A DNA stretch of 28,862 bases. Source: JAWWPY01 sp964412845 (lineage in GTDB: Bacteria; Actinomycetota; Actinomycetes; Streptosporangiales; Streptosporangiaceae). Within the stretch, counting starts at the first letter, position 1. Each line of letters opens with the position of its first letter. The DNA is taken from the NCBI GenBank assembly GCA_964412845.1, contig CAYPQM010000086.1, forward strand, positions 1 through 28,862, written 5' to 3'. This document shows, in pieces, positions 22,918 through 28,862 of the stretch. The position numbers and the translations under genes were made by a program. The notes below the pieces were generated by a model. The model did no database searches. It was not told where the DNA came from and saw only the letters and a list, made by a program, of their open reading frames with translations.

Positions 22918-24051
22918 TCAGGTGTCGCGGGTCATCATCCGCCACGCCCCGACGGCGGACCAGCCGACGATCCAGCCGACGATCACCGAGATCATGGCCC
23001 AGGTCGGCATCGGGGGTATGCCGAGGGCTCCCCGCCCGCCGAACAGCACGCCGCCGCCGGGGCCGCCGCCGGTGGCGGAGGCGAGCCCAGCGGGGCGAAG
23101 CTGGTCCATCGCCACGCCGACGTCGAGCCGCTGGCCATTTATGAAGTAGGGGATCTCGGTGCGGGCGAAGATCGGGGTCACGATGATCTCCAGCCCGATC
23201 AGCAGGATCGTCGACAGCGTGCGCTGCCCGGTGAGCGAGCCCAGCCCGAGCCCGACCAGGAACCCGATCCCGACCTCGAGCTCGAGCCACAGCCCGATCT
23301 TGAACATCTCGTTGGCCGGCGGTTCGAACTGCTGGTCCTCGGACCCGATGTAGCTGGCGTAGTCGGTGGCGATACCGCTTTTGGTCCCCGGCTGGATCGG
23401 GGCGGCGTTGTCGCTGATTTGGCCGGGCGGAAACGCCTGCGCCGCCTGCCGCGGATGCTGGTGTTCCCAGGTCTGCAGCTGGGCCTGGTCGAGGTACGGC
23501 GGGACCGGGATGTTGTTGTTCATGCTGACCGAGGTCGGCTGCGGAGACGCCTCGTAGCTCGAGACCAGGCAAAGCATTGTGAACGCTACGGCGACCGCCG
23601 GGACCAGGATCGCCAAGCCAGCCGGGATGCGGGCAAGGTAGAGGGCCAGCCGGGACCGTCCGGTGACCACCAGGTAGCGGAACACGCCGTCGTTCAGGTC
23701 CGTGGTCGCGGCGGCCGCGCCGACCACGGCGGCGATGATGAACCCGAATTCCGCGCTCAGGTTGGCGATGGCGGCGAACACGCTCGGGGCGCCGGCCGGC
23801 CCGTAGTGCGCGGGGTCGAACAGGTGGAACGCCAGCCGCAGGCCCAGGATCAGCACCGTCGGCGCGACGGTCAACACCAGCACGGTGATCATCAGGCCGC
23901 GGCGCTTGCGCAGTTCGAGGTGCCTGGTGGCGATGAGGCCCCAGGTCGGCAGCGCGGCGCCGAGCCGCCGCGAGACCGAGGTGCGGCCGGGACGGGTCAG
24001 GGATCGCCCTTCGGACAGCAGCGGCTCGGCCGCGGGGGCGGGGCTGGTCAC
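22918..24051 (-). CDS. ABC-2-type transporter permease
   Basis: A 377-residue membrane protein whose GTG start overlaps the ATPase stop (GTGA). An N-terminal cytoplasmic stretch (~50 residues, WGLIATRHLELRKRRGLM) leads into helix one. About six hydrophobic segments follow, including LMITVLVLTVAPTVLILGLR, AEFGFIIAAVVGAAAATTDL and IGFLVGLGLGSLTGQRTLST. The TTDLNDGVFRYLVVTGRSR loop is typical of ABC-2 permeases next to the coupling helix. A long hydrophilic region of ~90 residues (about 185-265, rich in Gln, Pro and Asn) is probably extracellular and larger than in simple ABC-2 permeases, so it could contact substrate. With the ATPase it should form an exporter. The kinase-regulator pair upstream suggests induction by envelope stress or an antimicrobial, an inference. 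Confidence 0.88.
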   Translation of the reverse strand: MTSPAPAAEPLLSEGRSLTRPGRTSVSRRLGAALPTWGLIATRHLELRKRRGLMITVLVLTVAPTVLILGLRLAFHLFDPAHYGPAGAPSVFAAIANLSAEFGFIIAAVVGAAAATTDLNDGVFRYLVVTGRSRLALYLARIPAGLAILVPAVAVAFTMLCLVSSYEASPQPTSVSMNNNIPVPPYLDQAQLQTWEHQHPRQAAQAFPPGQISDNAAPIQPGTKSGIATDYASYIGSEDQQFEPPANEMFKIGLWLELEVGIGFLVGLGLGSLTGQRTLSTILLIGLEIIVTPIFARTEIPYFINGQRLDVGVAMDQLRPAGLASATGGGPGGGVLFGGRGALGIPPMPTWAMISVIVGWIVGWSAVGAWRMMTRDT

Positions 24052-25367
24052 GGGTTATCTCCCAGTCGGGTCGTCACAGATAGGAACCAGTCCTCCAGCG
24101 AGGCGCGGATCTCCTGGAGGCCGTACACCGAGATGCCTGCGCCGACCAGCCGCCGGTTGATGTCGGCGACCAGTTCGCGCGAGTCCCCCGGGAGCAGGGT
24201 GACCGTCAGCCCGGCATCGGTGAGGGAGGTGCCTGCGGCGATCCCCGCCTCGTCGATGAGCCGCCCGGCCCGGGCCGGGTCGGCGCAGCCCACCTGCAGA
24301 GCCGCCCCGCCCGCCCCGCGGATCAGCTCGTCGATCGGGCCCTGGCGGATGACCCGGCCGCGGTCCACGATCGCTACAGCGTCGCAGGTGCGCTCCACCT
24401 CGTCCAGCAGGTGTGACGACAGCACCACGGCCCGGCCCTCGTCGACCAGGCTTATGATCATCGCCCGCATCTCGTGCATCCCCGCCGGGTCGAGCCCGTT
24501 CATCGGCTCGTCCAGGATCAGCAGCTCGGGGTCACCGAGCAGGCAGGAGGCCACGCCGAGGCGCTGGCGCATGCCCATCGAGTACCTGGCGACCTTGTCG
24601 TCGGCGCGTTCGGCCAGGCCGACCCGCTCCAGCGATGGGGCGATCCGCTTCGCCGCGTCACCGCCCCGGGCCGCTGCCAGCAGCCGGAGGTTGTCCCGCC
24701 CGGTCAGGTGAGGATGGAACCGGGGCTCGTCCACGATCGCCCCGACCCGGGCCAGAGCCTGGCTCCGCTCGGCCGGGAGGGGGATACCGAGCAGCGACAT
24801 CGTGCCGCCGTCGGCCCGGGTCAGGCCGAGCAGGGTGCGGATCAGCGTCGTCTTGCCCGCGCCGTTCGGCCCGAGGTAACCGAACGCGTACCCGCGCGGG
24901 ACCCGCAGCTCGACGTCGTTGACCGCGACGTTGACTCCGAACCGCTTGGTCAGGCCGTGGGTCTCCACCGCCCATCCGTCGGCCGGGCGCTCGAAGGAGA
25001 TGGCGGGGCGCGGCGTGCGGGCCGGCACGGGGCTCGCGTCACCATTCGGCGCGTGCGGCATGGCCGGCGTTGACGGCGCGTGCGGCATGGCGGGCGTGGC
25101 CGAGGCGGGGGGCGCGGCCGTCGAGGCCGGAGAGGCGGGTGCCGACGGCGGCTGCCGGCGGCCCCAGTCATCGTCGTGCTCCTTGGTGTGCGGCCCGCGG
25201 CGCATGCGGGACACGCCGAACCCCAGCGCGACGAGCACGAGGAGCGTGAGAAGGATCCCCCCGCCGCCGAAGTGAACGCTGTGGCCCGCCGGGACGGATG
25301 CGGCGGTCGCCCACCGGGCCGCGCCGGTTGCGTGTTGCGAGATGACTCGCGTGCCGAAGGTATTCAT
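24048..25367 (-). CDS. ABC transporter ATPase with N-terminal membrane segment and Pro/Ala linker
   Basis: A 439-residue protein from ATG 25367 (MNTFGTRVISQHATG). The frame extends seven codons further to a GTG. Unusually, a hydrophobic helix (GGGGILLTLLVLVALGFGV, ~34-52) followed by RMRR precedes a ~70-residue Pro/Ala/Ser linker with two TPAMPHAP repeats. The ATPase proper begins near residue 134 (VETHGLTKRFG). It has Walker A GPNGAGKTT (166-174), the signature YSMGMRQRLG, Walker B LLILDEP and the H-loop SSHLLDE. The C-terminal ~80 residues resemble the accessory domain of DrrA/BcrA-like drug-export ATPases. Most ABC-2 ATPases are soluble and recruited only by the permease, so a built-in membrane anchor is a notable departure. 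It is followed by its permease with a GTGA overlap and preceded 124 bases away by the response regulator. Confidence 0.92.
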   Translation of the reverse strand: MNTFGTRVISQHATGAARWATAASVPAGHSVHFGGGGILLTLLVLVALGFGVSRMRRGPHTKEHDDDWGRRQPPSAPASPASTAAPPASATPAMPHAPSTPAMPHAPNGDASPVPARTPRPAISFERPADGWAVETHGLTKRFGVNVAVNDVELRVPRGYAFGYLGPNGAGKTTLIRTLLGLTRADGGTMSLLGIPLPAERSQALARVGAIVDEPRFHPHLTGRDNLRLLAAARGGDAAKRIAPSLERVGLAERADDKVARYSMGMRQRLGVASCLLGDPELLILDEPMNGLDPAGMHEMRAMIISLVDEGRAVVLSSHLLDEVERTCDAVAIVDRGRVIRQGPIDELIRGAGGAALQVGCADPARAGRLIDEAGIAAGTSLTDAGLTVTLLPGDSRELVADINRRLVGAGISVYGLQEIRASLEDWFLSVTTRLGDNP

Positions 25368-25491
25368 CGCAGGTAATCGTGAACGCACCGCGAGGCGCTG
25401 TCATCATGCGCGGGGATCAGCTGTGCGTCATTCCCGAGACCGACGCCGAGCCGGGCGCGAGGCGCTCGGCAGAGCTAGTCGGGTCGGCTGC

Positions 25492-26154
25492 TTACACGGC
25501 GGTGATGATCCCCGCTTGATACGCGAGGATGACCAGCTGGGTACGGTCGCGGGCATCGAGCTTGGTCAGGATCCTGCTGACGTGCGTCTTGGCCGTGGGC
25601 AGGCTCACCCGCAGGGTCTCGGCCAGCTCTGCATTGGACAGCCCCTGGGCGACCAGGCACAGCACCTCGCGTTCGCGCTCGGTGAGCTCGTCCAGCCCGC
25701 GGGGCGCCTTCGACGGGCTCCGGGTGCTGCCGGTGAAGTGGGCGATGAGCCGGCGCGTGACGCTCGGGGCCAGCAGCGCCTCGCCGCCGGCGACGGTGCG
25801 GATCGCGCTCAGCAGCTCCTCCAGCGGGCGGCTCTTCAGCGCGAAGCCGCTCGCCCCGGCCCGCAGCGCGTCGAAGACGTAGTCGTCCAGGTCGAACGTG
25901 GTGAGGATGAGCACCCGCGGCGCGTCCGGGCCCGGACTGGAGGTGATCTGCCGGGTCGCCTCGATCCCGTCCATCACCGGCATCCGGACGTCCATGACCA
26001 CGACGTCCGGGGCGAGCCGGTGCGTAGATTCGACCGCCTCCCGCCCGTCGGCCGCCTCGCCGACGACCTCCAGGTCATCCTCGGCGTCGATCAGCGACGA
26101 GAACGCGGTGCGTAGCAGCGCCTCGTCGTCCACGACGAGGACACGAATCGTCAC
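25492..26154 (-). CDS. NarL/FixJ-family response regulator (exporter module)
   Basis: A 220-residue regulator whose GTG start overlaps the kinase stop (GTGA). The receiver domain has the acidic pair in VLVVDDEALLRTAFSSL, phospho-acceptor D55 in VVVMDVRMPV, ILTTFDLDDYV and GFALKSRPLEELL. The LuxR-type DNA-binding domain reads LTEREREVLCLVAQGLSNAE then LAETLRVSLPTAKTHVSRIL. The usual KD pair after FALK is replaced by KS, a mild variation. It probably activates the ABC exporter genes starting 124 bases downstream, whose leader could carry its binding site; none was identified by eye. Confidence 0.95.
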   Translation of the reverse strand: MTIRVLVVDDEALLRTAFSSLIDAEDDLEVVGEAADGREAVESTHRLAPDVVVMDVRMPVMDGIEATRQITSSPGPDAPRVLILTTFDLDDYVFDALRAGASGFALKSRPLEELLSAIRTVAGGEALLAPSVTRRLIAHFTGSTRSPSKAPRGLDELTEREREVLCLVAQGLSNAELAETLRVSLPTAKTHVSRILTKLDARDRTQLVILAYQAGIITAV

Positions 26155-27419
26155 ACCGACGCCTCGAGCGGGATCTCGGCGAGCACGCGGAAACCGCGGC
26201 CGGCGAGCGGTCCGGCCACCAGCCAGCCGCCGAACGCGCCGATCCGCTCGCGCATGCCGACGATGCCGTGGCCGGTGCCCGAGCCGGCCGGCTCCTCGCC
26301 GCCCGGCGGGCGCCGGGCCGGCCCGCCGTCGTCGGTGACCTCGAGGCGTACCCGGCCGGCCGACACAGCGAGGTCGACGCAGGCGTGGGCGCCCGGCGCG
26401 TGCTTCACCACGTTGGTCAGCGCTTCCTGGGCGACCCGGTAGAGGGTCAGCTCCAGCGCGGGGGAGAGGTGACGGTCGGTGCCCGACGTCCGCAGCTCCA
26501 CCGGCGAGCCGGAGGCCCGCACGCTGTCGGCGAGCTCCTTCAGGTCGACCAGCCTCGGCGCCGGCGCCAGCGCGGCCGCTCCGACCTGCTCGTCGCGCAG
26601 CAGCCCGAGCACCACCCGCAGCTCGTCCTGGGCGGTCCGGCCGATCGTCTCGATCGATTCGAGCGCGGCACTGGCCTCCTCCGGGCGCCGGTCCATGAGC
26701 CGCCGGCCCACCCCGGCCTGGACGGTGATCACCGCGAGCGTGTGGGCGACGACGTCATGCAGCTCGTGCGCGATGCGCACCCGCTCCTCCCGGACCTTTT
26801 GGCGGGCGCACTCGACCTCGGCGGCCCGCTCGCGCTCGGCCTGCTCGGCCTCGGCGGCCCGCTCGCGCTCGGCCTGCTCGTCCAGCCCGGCCTGGTAGCG
26901 CCGCCGGGCCGCGACGCTGTCGCCGACGAACCACCCGGCCACCAGGGGCGAGTAGCCGGCCACGGCCTCCAGGAGCAGCGGCGGGTGCGGGAAGGCGAGC
27001 GCGGAGTACAGCAGTGCCGCGCTCAGGACCGCCGCGACGGTCAGGGCCGCGCGGATGGAGGTCCGGCGCGGCAGGCTCGAGGCGGTCAGGTACACCGCCC
27101 CCCCGAGCAGGATGCCGAACGGCAGCGAGGCGGTGCCGGAGGCCATGATCATCCCGGCCGACGCGGCGATGACCGCGAGCACCGGTGACGGCCACCGCCG
27201 CAGAAACACGATCAGGCAGCACGCCAAGACCGCCAGCGGGAGCCGCTGCCCCACTACCGCCACCGGAAGCTGCGGCCCCCGCACGGAGATGCGCGCAGCC
27301 GTCATGGCCAGCGCGGCCAGCGCCGTGCACGCGGCGAGGACGGCGGTGGCCAGCCACAGGCGCCCAACGAAGGCGCGGGCGGGCGCCCGCGGCGGCCGCT
27401 GCGCCGGATAGTCAGACAC
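26151..27419 (-). CDS. NarL-type sensor histidine kinase (exporter module)
   Basis: A 422-residue kinase starting at GTG (MSDYPAQRPPRAPARAF). About five membrane helices occupy residues 18-165 without a large sensor domain. A coiled coil follows that contains a perfect amino-acid duplication, EQAERERAAEA/EQAERERAAEV, encoded by a 33-bp tandem repeat. The HisKA_3 helix has RIAHELHDVVAHTLAVITVQ with phosphorylated H221. The ATPase domain has the N-box AQEALTNVVKHAPGA and the G-box GHGIVGMRERIGAFGGWL. Its gene order (kinase, regulator, ATPase, permease, with start-stop overlaps) is that of actinobacterial exporter-linked stress modules. The signal may be perceived within the membrane or through the transporter. 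Confidence 0.95.
   Translation of the reverse strand: MSDYPAQRPPRAPARAFVGRLWLATAVLAACTALAALAMTAARISVRGPQLPVAVVGQRLPLAVLACCLIVFLRRWPSPVLAVIAASAGMIMASGTASLPFGILLGGAVYLTASSLPRRTSIRAALTVAAVLSAALLYSALAFPHPPLLLEAVAGYSPLVAGWFVGDSVAARRRYQAGLDEQAERERAAEAEQAERERAAEVECARQKVREERVRIAHELHDVVAHTLAVITVQAGVGRRLMDRRPEEASAALESIETIGRTAQDELRVVLGLLRDEQVGAAALAPAPRLVDLKELADSVRASGSPVELRTSGTDRHLSPALELTLYRVAQEALTNVVKHAPGAHACVDLAVSAGRVRLEVTDDGGPARRPPGGEEPAGSGTGHGIVGMRERIGAFGGWLVAGPLAGRGFRVLAEIPLEASV
26816..26880 (-). repeat. 33-bp tandem duplication inside the kinase coiled coil
   Basis: Two adjacent copies with period 33 (copy starts at 26818 and 26851, 30 identical bases each). This adds exactly 11 residues, three helical turns, to the linker between membrane and dimerisation domains, so the frame and roughly the heptad phase (11-residue stutter) are kept. 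Confidence 0.9.
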
Positions 27420-28590
27420 ATGAAGACGGTAACAGGCGGATCCGCTGGGCGCATCAGTCCCGAGTATGACGGCGGCTACAGGCTGCTACATCCTGACAAA
27501 CCGCCGCCGGGTGGCGCTTGGCAAACCTGTGCCGCTCGAGAAATGAAATTCTGGGCCGTGAACTGCGCGATCTCGGATGTCAAGCCGCTCGCTCGCGTAC
27601 AGCCTGTTTAGCAGCACGGTATCGACGTGAAGAAGTCGACGGCCAGGATCCCGGCGGCCTGCGCATGCAGGAACTGCCGCCACCGGCCGTCAGGTGTGGA
27701 ACCGGCAGCGCACCGACTCCGAGCTGGCCGACCCCGCCAACACGAGCCTGGGGCACAAGAGCGTGCAGCGGTTTCGGTCTCCGCTCAGGGGGTCGTGTTC
27801 CACAGTGCATCGATGGGGAGTGCACGGACATGGAGCCGACCAGCTGGTGGACATATAGCCGCAATGTCTGTGGACATGTGGCCGCCTCAGTCTCGTGGCA
27901 GGAGCCCTGGTTCGAAGCAGGCACTAGTGGCGTAGGTCGTTCTGCTCATTTGCTGGGAGCACAGCCACATTCCGGTGATCGCATCCTCGTTGCCGGTCGT
28001 CAGCGGAACCGCCATCCCGCGGAAGTGGCCGGGACCGGTACGACGTCATCTGGTCGTTCACCCTCATGCCGGGGCCCGGTCCGGTACACCTTCGGTCAGA
28101 CTCCGCAGCAGCTGCTAGCCGGAGACGCCGAGACAGTGATCCCGGCGGACGTCGATGAGCCAGAAAACGACGCTGGCCAGCACGAACACCACAAGGGGTG
28201 AGCCGAAACCGATCGCGAACATCATTGGCGGCCGTCGACTGGAGGCAGGGGCACCGCCCGCGACGGCCTGTAAGTCTGTCTGGACGCGGCCGATGAGGGA
28301 CGTAGTGATCGGCCGCCGCTGGAGGAGATGAAGAGTGTGCGCCTGGAATGCCCATTCGATGTCATGGGGATCGGCGCCAGACTTGGTCACGGGTCCCTCC
28401 GGACTCCGATGTGTAAGGCGAATCACCTCAGACCCATCCACACCGGAGGGACCACCAGCATCACGACACGCCGGGACGCCGGCAGAGAACATGACCAGCA
28501 ACCTGGACCATCAATGGCCGCAGGACTGGAGAAACGATGGCCGCGAACCTGGAGCTAACTGGCCGCACACCCCGTATTTTTTCGTGGCCG
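27420..28590. other. 1.2-kb region without an intact gene
   Basis: Only relics were found. A frame ending TGA at 28201 contains VRYTFGQTPQQLLAGDAETV and, in a neighbouring frame, GRYDVIWSFTLMPGPGP. Together these look like the broken end of an enzyme that I cannot name with confidence. A PEP-synthase-like fragment is listed separately. The repeated GTGGACAT near 27847 and 27871 is noted without interpretation. Confidence 0.5.
28265..28378 (-). pseudogene. Relic of a PEP synthase/rifampicin phosphotransferase-like ATP-grasp domain end
   Basis: The minus strand reads SGADPHDIEWAFQAHTLHLL then QRRPITTSL. The DIEWA-x-LxLLQxRPIT block closes the ATP-binding domain of PEP synthase, PPDK and rifampicin phosphotransferase. 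Nothing upstream belongs to that family. Downstream the frame joins a single hydrophobic helix (FAIGFGSPLVVFVLASVVFW, before 28115). A chimeric relic is likely. Confidence 0.5.
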
Positions 28591-28862
28591 CTAGCAGCTG
28601 TGACAGGCGGAGTCCATATCGGCCGCGCTGACGGCTTGCGGAGGGCAGTGCGCCTGCAAGAGCGGGTCCGGTATCCGGTCGCCGAGTCGCAGCAAGCCGG
28701 CTCCGATCAGTGCTGCCGCCAAGGCGCCGCCCCACCAGACGGCGTCGGGTGACGTTGCGAGCAGCGCGCCGCCGACCGCGGGGCCGAGGGCCACGCCTGC
28801 CGTGAAGGTGAGGCCGTAGAGCGACATGTAGCGGCCGAGCAGATGCGGCGGTGCGAGGTCGG
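28591..28862 (-). CDS. MFS transporter, C-terminal part (partial)
   Basis: The frame enters from the right edge and stops at 28591, giving about 90 residues. LAPPHLLGRYMSLYGLTFTA then GVALGPAVGGALLATSPDAV and WWGGALAAALIGAGLLRLG are the last loop and helices 11-12 of a major facilitator superfamily efflux-type permease. The GRYMSLYGLTFxxGxAxGPxxGG segment is highly typical of drug-efflux MFS proteins. The tail IPDPLLQAHCPPQAVSAADM is cytoplasmic. The substrate is unknown because the rest lies outside the window. Confidence 0.85.
   Translation of the reverse strand, partial: DLAPPHLLGRYMSLYGLTFTAGVALGPAVGGALLATSPDAVWWGGALAAALIGAGLLRLGDRIPDPLLQAHCPPQAVSAADMDSACHSC

Noticed and set aside
22549..24711. 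720-codon plus-strand open frame
   Set aside because: It lies antisense to the ABC permease and ATPase, has arginine/aspartate/glutamine-rich low-complexity translation and no recognisable domain. Long antisense frames are expected at this GC content.
26268..27188. 306-codon plus-strand open frame rich in Gly/Arg/His
   Set aside because: Antisense shadow of the second histidine kinase.
27900..27945. tRNA-like GGTTCGAAG on the plus strand
   Set aside because: Only a four-pair stem forms and nothing upstream fits a cloverleaf.
27518..28201. 227-codon plus-strand gene
   Set aside because: The composition changes along the frame, and only the last ~40 residues look protein-like; the upstream part is not supported, so it was treated as relic sequence.

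Overview
The window is a piece of a high-GC actinobacterial chromosome, as shown by GC-rich third codon positions, many GTG/TTG starts, long spurious antisense frames, and families typical of soil actinomycetes: XRE regulators, NarL-type two-component pairs, GH30/GH43 glycosidases and relics of actinomycete integrative elements. It is a draft scaffold: a run of exactly 100 N (6822-6921) is bracketed by two identical 55-bp sequences. I cannot name the genus from the sequence alone.

Layout. (1) 1-2.1 kb: the C-terminus of an EAL (c-di-GMP phosphodiesterase-like) protein, then a divergent pair made of a small unknown protein and an XRE regulator. (2) 2.1-6.6 kb: a long leader containing a possible degenerate riboswitch-like region and a clear long-range hairpin. 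It is followed by a run of exported/envelope genes: a secreted LysM protein, a membrane glycosyltransferase (GT2) fused at its N-terminus to a catalytically degenerate GGDEF domain, and a membrane acyltransferase whose start overlaps the GT2 stop. This is the most interesting functional unit. It looks like an acylated surface-polysaccharide system whose polymerase carries its own nucleotide-sensor-like domain. (3) 6.6-7.4 kb: the assembly gap, a 19-bp tandem repeat and a decayed transposase. (4) 7.4-12.4 kb: three plant-glycan or secondary-substrate genes on one strand: a secreted GH30 with an F5/8C module, a phytanoyl-CoA-dioxygenase-family oxygenase and a cytoplasmic GH43. (5) 12.7-18.5 kb: a DUF6069 membrane protein divergent from a histidine kinase/response regulator pair, gene relics, an HdeD-family protein, and one frame that joins a DMT-type transporter to an AbiEii-type nucleotidyltransferase. 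(6) 18.5-22.8 kb: a graveyard of mobile-element and gene fragments (tRNA-T-arm-like motifs, IS3 OrfA, a DUF2637/Spd-type protein end, IS30, truncated oxidoreductases) around intact RidA, DUF3592 and VOC genes. (7) 22.9-27.4 kb: a tightly overlapping four-gene module on the minus strand: histidine kinase, response regulator, ABC ATPase with a membrane-tether extension, and ABC-2 permease. (8) 27.4-28.9 kb: mostly non-coding sequence with relics, then the C-terminus of an MFS transporter running off the end.

Functional logic. The GT2/acyltransferase/LysM run probably acts together at the envelope, and c-di-GMP may be relevant because an EAL gene lies upstream and the GT2 carries a GGDEF-like domain. 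The two kinase/regulator pairs look like separate stress-response modules, the second clearly tied to an exporter. The 9.5-22.7 kb interval is bounded by two near-identical same-strand short motifs and holds relics of an integrative element, so it may be an old island. That last point is inference.
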